In this document: piece by piece, positions 1-5,004 of the stretch
Position numbering within the stretch: position 1 is the first letter of the stretch
Layout: every line of letters begins with the position of its first letter
Origin: Gammaproteobacteria bacterium
GTDB lineage: Bacteria; Pseudomonadota; Gammaproteobacteria; Cardiobacteriales; Wohlfahrtiimonadaceae
Assembly: GCA_003864535.1 (NCBI GenBank)
Contig: BHEQ01000149.1
Coordinates: 1-5,004 of the forward strand
Length of the DNA: 5,004 nt
Direction: 5' to 3'
Program-made: the position numbers and the translations under genes
The notes under the pieces: generated by a model
Told to the model about the DNA's origin: nothing
Seen by the model: only the letters and a program-made list of their open reading frames with translations
The model's database searches: none

Positions 1-404
1 CAGTTAAACCATGGATTAATATCGCGGTTAATTATCCTACGATTAATGTTCAAAATGCTTTGAATGATCCTGATTCAATTTTTTATTTCTATCAAAAATT
101 AATCAACTTAAGAAAAACCGAAGCACTTTTAGTTGAGGGCGAATATCAGGATTTGGATTTAAAGCACCCACAATTATTTGTGTATCGGCGCATTTTAAAA
201 AATACACAAGGAGAACTTACACAGCTTTTAATCATCGCTAATTTTTATGCAGCTCCACTTGATTTTGATTTAACCCCGCATCTTTTAGCGCCTGATTTAA
301 ATAGATATGAAAATATTATTTGCAATTATAACGATATTAAAATCAAGAATAATATATTACACTTAAGAGCTTATGAGGCACTTATATTAAAGGAAGGATA
401 CTAA
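1..404 (+). CDS. GH13 alpha-glucosidase, C-terminal fragment (5'-truncated by window)
   Basis: The frame is open from the first complete codon at position 3 to the TAA at 402-404, giving 133 residues of a protein that begins upstream. The opening residues (VKPWINIAVNYPTINVQNAL, then NDPDSIFYFYQKLINLRK) match the end of the catalytic barrel of the oligo-1,6-glucosidase / trehalose-6-phosphate hydrolase / alpha-glucosidase branch of GH13. There, a PW-N-NY segment leads into a helix ending in LR. The remainder, ending YEALILKEGY, fits the small C-terminal beta-sandwich domain. Catalytic Asp and Glu residues lie upstream, outside the window, so the exact substrate (isomaltose, maltodextrin, trehalose-6-phosphate or sucrose) cannot be decided. 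The enzyme would be cytoplasmic and hydrolyse alpha-glucosidic bonds. The TTG at 60 is an internal Leu codon, not a start. A palindromic repeat begins 41 bp after the stop. Confidence 0.85.
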   Translation, partial: VKPWINIAVNYPTINVQNALNDPDSIFYFYQKLINLRKTEALLVEGEYQDLDLKHPQLFVYRRILKNTQGELTQLLIIANFYAAPLDFDLTPHLLAPDLNRYENIICNYNDIKIKNNILHLRAYEALILKEGY

Positions 405-430
405 AAATAAAACTATTTTGCATGAGCTAA

Positions 431-457
431 AGGGGCTTCTATAGGGGGACTTCTATT
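431..457 (+). repeat. partial tandem duplication of the repeat's left end
   Basis: The left terminus of the repeat occurs twice in tandem: GGGGCTTCTATA at 432-443, then GGGGGACTTCTATT at 444-457. The first version has the GCTTCTAT form that also begins copy 2 (2118-2125); the second has the GGGAC form that begins copy 3. This suggests a remnant of an earlier insertion or slippage at the element edge. Confidence 0.55.
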
Positions 458-564
458 AATTAGATTTTTCAAGGCTTGCGATATTATTAAAAGCGCAGTT
501 TACTGAGGTAAATGAGCACTAAATAATATCGTGTAACGCAGGAAAAGCAACAATGGATGTGCCC
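446..564 (+). repeat. palindromic intergenic repeat, copy 1 (longest)
   Basis: This is the fullest of three same-orientation copies in the window. Positions 450-485 are identical to 2119-2154 (36 of 36). Positions 446-496 match 3421-3471 without gaps (46 of 51). The right segment 533-564 aligns without gaps with 2157-2188 (25 of 32) and with 3472-3503. The 47-nt middle (486-532) is unique to this copy except for its first 11 nt, which copy 3 shares. The whole element is an imperfect palindrome: the left end starts GGGAC and the right end finishes GTGCCC, and the reverse complement of the right half tracks the left half to the centre. It carries no ORF. It looks like a small non-autonomous palindromic element (MITE- or BIME-like) and may act on the mRNA 3' end of the upstream glucosidase gene. 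Confidence 0.85.
479..531 (+). other. long imperfect hairpin at the centre of repeat copy 1
   Basis: CGATATTATT at 479-488 pairs perfectly with AATAATATCG at 522-531. Inside lies a short AGCGC / GCACT pairing with one mismatch, then TTTAC (499-503) pairing with GTAAA (508-512) around a TGAG tetraloop (504-507). No T-run follows, so this is not a classical intrinsic terminator. It could still stabilise the 3' end of the upstream transcript, impede RNA polymerase, or be a DNA-level recombination structure. Confidence 0.75.
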
Positions 565-575
565 TAAATAAATAA

Positions 576-604
576 TTGAGTTTAAACCAAGCTTTATCCA
601 TGAT
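576..604 (+). promoter_or_regulatory. possible sigma70-type promoter for the NhaC-family gene
   Basis: TTGAGT at 576-581 (4 of 6 to TTGACA) and CATGAT at 599-604 (4 of 6 to TATAAT) are 17 bp apart, 35 bp before the start codon. The match is weak, and AT-rich DNA yields such pairs by chance. Apart from the repeat, this is the only promoter-like pair I saw in the 405-638 gap. Confidence 0.25.
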
Positions 605-611
605 TTCTAAC

Positions 612-629
612 TAAGCAAAGTAAGCAAAG
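612..629 (+). repeat. 9-bp tandem repeat overlapping the ribosome binding site
   Basis: TAAGCAAAG occurs twice in perfect tandem (612-620 and 621-629). The second unit flows into AGGA at 628-631, the ribosome binding site 7 nt before the ATG at 639. The first unit is followed by T and forms no such site. Slippage here could change leader spacing, but with two units this is minor. Confidence 0.6.
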
Positions 630-638
630 GATTAAAAT

Positions 639-2132
639 ATGAATAATATAAAAGTTAAAGATGCACTTGTCCCGATTGGTGCATTGATTATCATTATGAT
701 TTTTGGATTAGCTATCTTCCCAAGCCTTCAAGAAGGAAATAGCCAAATTTCTTTAGAGATTATTTTCCTTGCTGCGGCAGTTGTGGGTACTTTGAATTTA
801 GTTCGTTTAGGATATAGCTGGGCAAGCATTCAAGATGCAATGGTTAAAAAATTACATCAAGCACTTCCTGCGATTATGATACTATTTAGCATAGGAATTG
901 TCGTAGGGTCATGGGTTTTATCAGGCACAATTCCATTTCTTATTTATCATGGAATTAACTTAATTAATCCGAGTTATATTTATGCTGTTGCATTTGTTGT
1001 CCCTTCTATATTCTCATTATTTACAGGAACATCATGGGGTTCTGCTGGCACAATAGGCGTTGTGATTATGGCGATTGCTATTGCGATTGGGGCAAATCCA
1101 GTTATGGTTGCAGGTGCGGTTGTTGGAGGTGCTTATTTTGGTGATAAAATGAGCCCACTAAGTGACACGACAAATATTGCAGCATTAGCAGCTGGTGTGC
1201 CCTTAATGGAACATATTAGATCGATGATGAATACGACAGTGCCATCTTATCTGATTGCTTTTTGCATTTATCTAAGCGTTGGGTTTTATCAACCTATTGC
1301 AAATACAGCGGTTGATTTAGATGCTGTTCAAGCAACACAAGCTGCTTTTTCTAGCTTATTTGCATTTGATCATCCTATCTTAATCATATTTATTTGCTGC
1401 CCTATACTCATTGTTTTAATTGGTTCAATCATAAAAGCTCCAACTGTACCAACTTTAATAGTGTCGGTTATTGTGGCATCCTTGGTTGGATTATTCGGGC
1501 AGGGTTTTAGTTTAGATATTGTTGCTAGTACCTTAAAAAATGGCTTTAACGCGGAATCATTCTTAAATATTAGCCAAAAATTAAGCGATCAAACCGTGAT
1601 CAACAATACGATTAGAATATTAAATAGAGGTGGCTTGTATTCGATGGCGGAACCTGTAATTATCACTATGAGCGTATTTGTATTTGTAGGAACTTTAGAT
1701 AAAATTAATGCACTGCCTATTGTCGTTAATCACGCCTTTGGCTGGGTTAAAAACAGAAGCTTAGCTATTATTTCAGCATTATTCTCAACCGCGGCAACTA
1801 ACGCATTAACCTCCAACCAGTTTGCGACTTCATTTGTGGTTGCTGAGGCATTTAAGCCTAAATTTGATGAGCTAAAAATACCTAGAAAAGTATTATCACG
1901 CACATTAGAAGATGCTGGGACCATGATTGAGAATATTTTACCTTGGACAACTACAGGTGTTTATATGTTTAGTGTATTAGGCGTTTCTGCCGCAGAATAC
2001 TGGAAATATCAATATCTTACACAGATAAACTTAGTTATTGCAGTCATACTTGCAATTACAGGTTTAGGCTGTTTTTATAATGAAACAAGAAAAAATAATA
2101 CAAAAATAGCTGATAAAGCTTCTATTAATTAG
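639..2132 (+). CDS. NhaC-superfamily Na+/H+ antiporter or related carrier
   Basis: This 497-residue, strongly hydrophobic inner-membrane protein has about 10-12 membrane segments, among them residues 10-27, 75-95, 113-130, 136-168, 201-217, 246-287, 337-353, 431-449 and 462-480. NhaC-superfamily signatures are TGTSWGSAGTIG (129-140), GAYFGDKMSPLSDTTNIA (164-181), with acidic residues likely in the ion path, LTSNQFAT (390-397) and RTLEDAGTMIENILPWTT (421-438). Length is slightly above the usual 440-480. Family members exchange Na+ and H+, or antiport organic acids (MleN type), and some are predicted methionine carriers (MetT). The adjacent metC makes a sulfur amino acid substrate possible, but sequence alone cannot settle this. 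AGGA at 628-631 supports the ATG at 639. The last codons and the TAG lie within repeat copy 2, so the tail (KASIN) may be partly repeat-derived. A separate promoter is likely because a long repeat precedes it. Confidence 0.9.
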   Translation: MNNIKVKDALVPIGALIIIMIFGLAIFPSLQEGNSQISLEIIFLAAAVVGTLNLVRLGYSWASIQDAMVKKLHQALPAIMILFSIGIVVGSWVLSGTIPFLIYHGINLINPSYIYAVAFVVPSIFSLFTGTSWGSAGTIGVVIMAIAIAIGANPVMVAGAVVGGAYFGDKMSPLSDTTNIAALAAGVPLMEHIRSMMNTTVPSYLIAFCIYLSVGFYQPIANTAVDLDAVQATQAAFSSLFAFDHPILIIFICCPILIVLIGSIIKAPTVPTLIVSVIVASLVGLFGQGFSLDIVASTLKNGFNAESFLNISQKLSDQTVINNTIRILNRGGLYSMAEPVIITMSVFVFVGTLDKINALPIVVNHAFGWVKNRSLAIISALFSTAATNALTSNQFATSFVVAEAFKPKFDELKIPRKVLSRTLEDAGTMIENILPWTTTGVYMFSVLGVSAAEYWKYQYLTQINLVIAVILAITGLGCFYNETRKNNTKIADKASIN

Positions 2133-2188
2133 ATTTTTCAAGGCTTGCGATATTGCGTAACGCAGAAAAAACACATATAAATGTGCCC
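2119..2188 (+). repeat. palindromic intergenic repeat, copy 2 (shortest), overlapping a stop codon
   Basis: Positions 2119-2154 are identical to copy 1 (450-485), and 2157-2188 align without gaps with the right segments of copies 1 (25 of 32) and 3 (27 of 32). Only GC (2155-2156) replaces the 47-nt hairpin middle of copy 1, so this copy has lost or never had the central hairpin. Its first 14 bases encode the last residues and the TAG stop (2130-2132) of the NhaC-family gene. A second right-end-like segment, TAGATATGCCC at 2194-2204, follows closely and resembles the TAGATGTTCCC end of copy 3, suggesting a duplicated right terminus. The element fills most of the 92-bp gap to metC. Confidence 0.85.
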
Positions 2189-2215
2189 ACAAGTAGATAT
2201 GCCCTAATGATTTCT

Positions 2216-2219
2216 GGAG
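2216..2219 (+). promoter_or_regulatory. ribosome binding site that sets the metC start
   Basis: GGAG lies 5 nt before the ATG at 2225. The frame stays open back to a TTG at 2153, but that lies inside the repeat and lacks a comparable site. The ATG at 2207 also has none. The short form matches MetC length. Confidence 0.75.
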
Positions 2220-2224
2220 TAATA

Positions 2225-3415
2225 ATGACTAATTTTTCTAAAGATATTGATATATGTACTCATTTTGCTGAAGATAGCAGCGAGTACTTTGGCGCAGTAA
2301 CGCCGCCAATCGTGCAAACATCTTTATTTGCACATCCTGAAGCGCAATTATTTGCCCAAAAACTCGCAACTGAGCGGGAGCACTATATTTATTCACGCGG
2401 CAATAATCCAACTGTAAGAATCCTTGAACAAAAATTAGCAGCATTGGAGATGGGAGAGAGTTGTAAATGTTTTGGCTCAGGAATGGGGGCAATTTCTGCA
2501 ACATTATTCACTTTATTAAATGCTGGTGATCATATTCTGTTTATTAACAACATTTACGGGCCTGCGCTTGCTTATGCCGAGACTCTTAAAAAGTTTAATA
2601 TCAGCCATGATATTATTTTTATTGATGAGACTGCTGATATAAAAACACATATTAAAGACAATACACGCATAATCTACGTTGAAAGCCCAAGTACGCATAA
2701 TATGCAAGTATTGGACTTAAAAGCCGTTGCCAAGATAGCTCAAGCTCATAAAATATTATCAATTATTGACAATACATGGGCAACTCCAATCTTCCAAAAA
2801 CCGCTCACATTAGGCATTGATATTGTTATTCATTCTTGTAGTAAATACATCGGTGGGCATAGCGATGTCATTGCTGGCGCGGTTATTGCCAAGCATAAAA
2901 TTATTGATCAAATATTTGAGATAGGTCATCAACTTAATGGCGCAGCACTATCACCGTTTGATGCGTGGCTGTTAATTCGCGGCTTAAGAACCTTACCTGT
3001 GCGGATGCTGCAACATCAAAAAAGTGCAAAAGCAATTATTACTTTTTTAAAAAATCATCCAAAAGTTGCAAAAGTCAATCATCCATTTGCATTAGATTCA
3101 TATAAAGAAGATGAAAATCAACAGCTAAAAGGGGTTTCTAGTTTAATGAGTGTTGAATTAAAAATTAATCCTAATCATAATAATAATCATAATGCCTTTG
3201 AGCAACTTACAAGCTTTGCCAATGCACTTAAATTATTCCAAATTGGAGTTAGTTGGGGTGGATTTGAAAGCCTAATTATCATTCCCAATAATAATCATAA
3301 TCAACTTGCTCTTGAAAAGTCGCACATTTCATTAAATTTAGTCCGCTTATATATCGGGCTCGAAGATTCAGATATGTTAATTGAAGATTTAACCTGTGCA
3401 TTTACAGTTATTTAA
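2225..3415 (+). CDS. metC: cystathionine beta-lyase (PLP-dependent C-S lyase)
   Basis: This cytoplasmic enzyme of the Cys/Met-metabolism PLP family (fold type I) most likely cleaves cystathionine to homocysteine, pyruvate and ammonia, the penultimate step of methionine synthesis. From the ATG at 2225 it has 396 residues, nearly the length of E. coli MetC (395). Visible sites are YSRGNNPT with Tyr56 and Arg58 (phosphate contact across the dimer), SGMGA (85-89), Tyr111 (ring stacking), IDNTWATP with Asp182 (pyridine nitrogen), SCSKYIGGHSD with Lys207 as Schiff-base lysine, SWGGFESL (343-350) and RLYIGLED with Arg374 (substrate carboxylate). The SWGG and IGLED motifs and the YGP in place of a YGC favour MetC over methionine gamma-lyase or cystathionine gamma-synthase. 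Two Asn/His-rich loops occur at about 317-323 and 355-359. It follows the NhaC-family gene by 92 bp filled with repeat copy 2. Substrate preference within this family remains an inference. Confidence 0.88.
   Translation: MTNFSKDIDICTHFAEDSSEYFGAVTPPIVQTSLFAHPEAQLFAQKLATEREHYIYSRGNNPTVRILEQKLAALEMGESCKCFGSGMGAISATLFTLLNAGDHILFINNIYGPALAYAETLKKFNISHDIIFIDETADIKTHIKDNTRIIYVESPSTHNMQVLDLKAVAKIAQAHKILSIIDNTWATPIFQKPLTLGIDIVIHSCSKYIGGHSDVIAGAVIAKHKIIDQIFEIGHQLNGAALSPFDAWLLIRGLRTLPVRMLQHQKSAKAIITFLKNHPKVAKVNHPFALDSYKEDENQQLKGVSSLMSVELKINPNHNNNHNAFEQLTSFANALKLFQIGVSWGGFESLIIIPNNNHNQLALEKSHISLNLVRLYIGLEDSDMLIEDLTCAFTVI
3173..3193 (+). repeat. AAT/CAT triplet repeat inside metC
   Basis: A run of AAT and CAT triplets encodes Asn and His (NHNNNHN, residues 317-323 of MetC). 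A similar run recurs at 3287-3304 (NNNHNQ, residues 355-360). Both probably lie in surface loops of the C-terminal domain and keep the reading frame. They look like local triplet expansions in AT-rich DNA. Confidence 0.6.
3287..3304 (+). repeat. second AAT/CAT triplet repeat inside metC
   Basis: AATAATAATCATAATCAA encodes NNNHNQ, just after the SWGGFESLIIIP strand. It shares the core AATAATCATAAT with the run at 3173-3193. The frame is intact and the downstream RLYIGLED motif is preserved, so the enzyme is probably functional. Confidence 0.55.
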
Positions 3416-3420
3416 AATAT

Positions 3421-3503
3421 GGGACTTCTATTAATTAGATTTATCTAAACTTGCGATTTTATTAAAAGCGCGTAACGTAGAAAAAATACAAATAGATGTT
3501 CCC
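3421..3503 (+). repeat. palindromic intergenic repeat, copy 3 (intermediate length)
   Basis: This copy begins 6 bp after the metC stop. Positions 3421-3471 match copy 1 (446-496) at 46 of 51 positions, and 3472-3503 align without gaps with the right segments of copies 1 and 2. Relative to copy 1 it lacks exactly the 36 nt at 497-532. Its ends are the clearest inverted repeats of the three: GGGACTTCTATT (3421-3432) against AATAGATGTTCCC (3491-3503), 11 of 12 paired with one bulge. The inner parts also pair loosely, so the transcript could fold into one long hairpin after metC. There is no T-run typical of an intrinsic terminator. Confidence 0.85.
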
Positions 3504-3509
3504 AATAGA

Positions 3510-3538
3510 TTGATAACTTTAGAAAGTCTCTTTATTTT
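3510..3538 (+). promoter_or_regulatory. possible sigma70-type promoter for the EEP-family gene
   Basis: TTGATA at 3510-3515 (5 of 6 to TTGACA) and TATTTT at 3533-3538 (4 of 6 to TATAAT) are 17 bp apart. Transcription would begin near 3545, leaving only about 9 nt before the ATG at 3554 and cutting into the proposed ribosome binding site. That weakens the call; read-through from metC is the alternative. Confidence 0.25.
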
Positions 3539-3542
3539 ATGT

Positions 3543-3547
3543 GGAAA
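3543..3547 (+). promoter_or_regulatory. ribosome binding site favouring the ATG at 3554
   Basis: GGAAA lies 6 nt upstream of the ATG at 3554. The in-frame ATG at 3539 has no purine-rich site at normal distance (AGAAAG at 3521-3526 is 12 nt away). The later start also gives a cleaner signal peptide, beginning MKKILLL. Confidence 0.5.
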
Positions 3548-3553
3548 ATAACT

Positions 3554-4384
3554 ATGAAAAAAATACTCTTATTGATCTCTATTGCAGTAGGAAGCTTGGT
3601 TTATGCAAATCCTGTCTTAATTAATAAAATTGCAGAACCTACACTGACTGAATTAAAAATAATGACGTATAACATTGCCGCTGGCGCGAATAATTTCAAA
3701 GTTGATCTAGCTTTAACTGCCGCAACAATTAAAGAATTATCTCCTGATATCATTGCTCTACAAGAAGTTGACCGTAATACAAAACGTAGCGGAAATCTTG
3801 ATCAAGCCGAAATACTCTCTAAATTAACAGGCTACAATGTAATATTTGGCAAGGCAATTGATTTTGATGGCGGAGAATATGGTATTGCAGTTTTATCCAA
3901 ACATCCTATCAAACATTTAGACACTCAAAAACTACCATCTGGTGACGAAGAGCTGCGAATTGCTTTATATACAGAAGTTATTATTGAAGGCTACCCAAGC
4001 CCAATTACTTTTATTAATACACATTTAGATTGGCATGAAAACCCTGCAATTCGTCTAGCACAAGTTTATGCGATTAATGAAAAAAGCCTAGATATCCGAG
4101 ATATTAAAATTTTAGCTGGTGACTTTAATGATGTTGATCTTTCAGATACTCATGCACAGCTTAGACGTTATTGGGATTCAGTTTTTCCAATTGGAATGAA
4201 TCATCGTACTTGGCCTGCTGATAACCCAGAAATAGGCATAGATTATATCTATACAAATAAAGCACAGATTTGGCAAGCTATAACAACTGTACCCAATCAA
4301 CCATTAACGAATAATGACATACAGTGGAATAAAGTAAGTGATCACCTTCCTGTAATTACGATACTTAAGTTGATTGAGCAGTAA
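3554..4384 (+). CDS. exported endonuclease/exonuclease/phosphatase (EEP) family protein
   Basis: The 276-residue product starts with a signal peptide (MKKILLLISIAVGSLVYA, probable cleavage after residue 18), so it should act in the periplasm or outside the cell. The rest is one complete metal-dependent EEP (exonuclease III / DNase I-like) domain. Its motifs appear in order: MTYNIAAG with Asn40, LQEVD with Glu71 (metal ligand), EYGIAVLS (108-115), NTHLDW with His157, GDFND with Asp190 and Asn192, GIDYI with Asp230, and SDHLP with Asp263 and His264 near the end. All expected catalytic residues are present. The family hydrolyses phosphodiesters or phosphomonoesters in nucleic acids, phospholipids or inositol phosphates; this sequence does not identify which. 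The start at 3539 would add five residues (MWKIT) and is less likely. It follows metC after repeat copy 3, with no obvious functional link to it. Confidence 0.88.
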   Translation: MKKILLLISIAVGSLVYANPVLINKIAEPTLTELKIMTYNIAAGANNFKVDLALTAATIKELSPDIIALQEVDRNTKRSGNLDQAEILSKLTGYNVIFGKAIDFDGGEYGIAVLSKHPIKHLDTQKLPSGDEELRIALYTEVIIEGYPSPITFINTHLDWHENPAIRLAQVYAINEKSLDIRDIKILAGDFNDVDLSDTHAQLRRYWDSVFPIGMNHRTWPADNPEIGIDYIYTNKAQIWQAITTVPNQPLTNNDIQWNKVSDHLPVITILKLIEQ

Positions 4385-4510
4385 GGCACATCTAAGAGCA
4401 CATTTATTTGTAACTACTCCACAGCTAAAGAAGCCTCACCCCAATCATTAAAAAGTTTATACTATCAAGCTTAAATTCAAATCCTGTAAATTTATTAATA
4501 AAGAGGCATT
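4385..4510 (+). other. intergenic gap before gpmI
   Basis: This 126-bp stretch holds no ORF and no copy of the palindromic repeat, unlike the three gaps upstream. I saw no convincing hairpin with a T-run after the EEP gene. Only a short direct repeat, GCACAT at 4386-4391 and 4398-4403, and a -10-like element stand out. Confidence 0.5.
4458..4463 (+). promoter_or_regulatory. possible -10 element of the gpmI promoter
   Basis: TATACT matches TATAAT at 5 of 6 positions and lies 47 bp before the gpmI start, a plausible leader length. The region 17 bp upstream (CTCACC, 4435-4440) is not a recognisable -35 box, so the call rests on the -10 alone. Confidence 0.3.
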
Positions 4511-5004
4511 ATGACCAAGCTTACCGCACAAGTTAAACCTTTAGTTTTATGTATTTTAGATGGCTGGGGCTATCGCGCTGACCCAAAATATAATGCGATT
4601 GCCGCAGCTCACACTCCAAATTGGGATAAATTTAATGAAAGTGCTGCGCGTACTTTTATTAAGACATCAGGCATGGCTGTAGGTTTGCCTGATGGACAAA
4701 TGGGGAATTCTGAAGTTGGGCATATGAATATAGGCGCAGGACGCGTTGTCTATCAAGAACTAACGCGCATAACTCAAGCAATTTCAACAGGTGAATTTCA
4801 AGAAAATGCGGTAATTAATACAGCATTAGAACTTGCTATAAAAAATGATAAATCCGTGCATATTATGGGATTATTATCTCCTGGGGGAGTGCATTCTCAT
4901 CAAAATCATATTTTTGCAATGCTTGAAACCGCTGTTAAAAAAGGGGCTAAAAAAGTTTATTTACATGCATTTTTAGATGGGCGGGATGTCCCACCACGCT
5001 CAGC
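4511..5004 (+). CDS. gpmI: 2,3-bisphosphoglycerate-independent phosphoglycerate mutase (3'-truncated by window)
   Basis: The first 164 codons of a protein that normally has about 510 residues; the frame is open to the window end. It interconverts 3- and 2-phosphoglycerate in the cytoplasm, in glycolysis and gluconeogenesis, through a phosphoserine intermediate and two Mn2+ ions. Visible landmarks are LVLCILDGWG with the metal ligand Asp17, DGQMGNSEVGHMNIGAGRVVYQ with the nucleophile Ser67, LLSPGGVHSH with His128, and LHAFLDGRDVPPRS with Arg158 and Asp159, which bind substrate in known structures. These belong to the alkaline-phosphatase-like core and the inserted transferase domain. The ATG at 4511 is preceded by AGAGG at 4502-4506, 4 nt away. 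It probably has its own promoter in the 126-bp gap upstream. Identification is secure; the gene's C-terminal metal site is outside the window. Confidence 0.97.
   Translation, partial: MTKLTAQVKPLVLCILDGWGYRADPKYNAIAAAHTPNWDKFNESAARTFIKTSGMAVGLPDGQMGNSEVGHMNIGAGRVVYQELTRITQAISTGEFQENAVINTALELAIKNDKSVHIMGLLSPGGVHSHQNHIFAMLETAVKKGAKKVYLHAFLDGRDVPPRS

Noticed and set aside
446..532. Classical rho-independent terminator in repeat copy 1
   Set aside because: The hairpin is strong but AU-rich, and no T-run follows its right arm.
446..564. Integron attC site interpretation of the repeats
   Set aside because: Cassette-like spacing and hairpins are suggestive, but I do not see paired GTTRRRY / RYYYAAC core sites at the ends and no integrase is present.
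565..638. SAM riboswitch or other methionine-responsive leader before the carrier gene
   Set aside because: The stretch after the repeat is only 74 bp, lacks a multi-stem core, and shows only a short tandem repeat and weak promoter-like boxes.
2153..2224. In-frame N-terminal extension of metC from a TTG at 2153 (24 extra residues)
   Set aside because: It would be encoded by repeat copy 2, has no ribosome binding site, and exceeds usual MetC length. The ATG at 2225 has GGAG at proper distance.
1730..2707. Minus-strand open frames at 1730-1924, 2238-2504 and 2516-2707
   Set aside because: All lie opposite well-supported genes, are short and resemble no known protein. They are antisense shadows.
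446..3503. Consistent target-site duplication flanking the repeats
   Set aside because: Copy 3 has ATA near both ends and copy 1 has TA-rich flanks, but no single duplication fits all copies, and AT-rich DNA gives such matches by chance.

Overview
The window is AT-rich bacterial DNA with every recognisable gene on the + strand. The protein repertoire (a MetC-type cystathionine beta-lyase, a phosphoglycerate mutase of the cofactor-independent type, an NhaC-superfamily carrier) and the MetC C-terminus, which resembles the enterobacterial enzyme, suggest an AT-rich gammaproteobacterium. This placement is an impression from protein style; no rRNA or other phylogenetic marker is present.

Layout: (1) 1-404, the C-terminal end of a GH13 alpha-glucosidase whose start lies upstream. 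(2) 405-638, a gene-free gap holding a long palindromic repeat, a 9-bp tandem repeat and a possible promoter. (3) 639-2132, an NhaC-superfamily membrane carrier. (4) 2225-3415, metC, cystathionine beta-lyase. (5) 3554-4384, an exported endonuclease/exonuclease/phosphatase-family enzyme. (6) 4385-4510, a short gap with a possible gpmI promoter. (7) 4511 to the window end, the first 164 codons of gpmI.

The most notable structure is a three-copy, same-orientation palindromic repeat (446-564, 2119-2188, 3421-3503). Each copy lies at or just after the stop codon of a + strand gene and before the next gene. The outer segments are conserved without gaps between copies. The middle varies: 47 nt in copy 1, where it builds a long hairpin, 2 nt in copy 2 and 11 nt in copy 3. 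Copy 2 supplies the stop codon of the carrier gene. The copies directly bracket first the carrier and then metC, so each gene sits between direct repeats.

Functionally the window is mostly metabolic: maltodextrin or trehalose-type sugar hydrolysis, glycolysis (gpmI) and methionine synthesis (metC). The carrier next to metC could be a plain Na+/H+ antiporter. NhaC-superfamily proteins also include carriers of organic substrates, among them predicted methionine transporters, so a role in sulfur amino acid transport is a reasonable alternative. I found no complete mobile element, tRNA, rRNA or CRISPR array.
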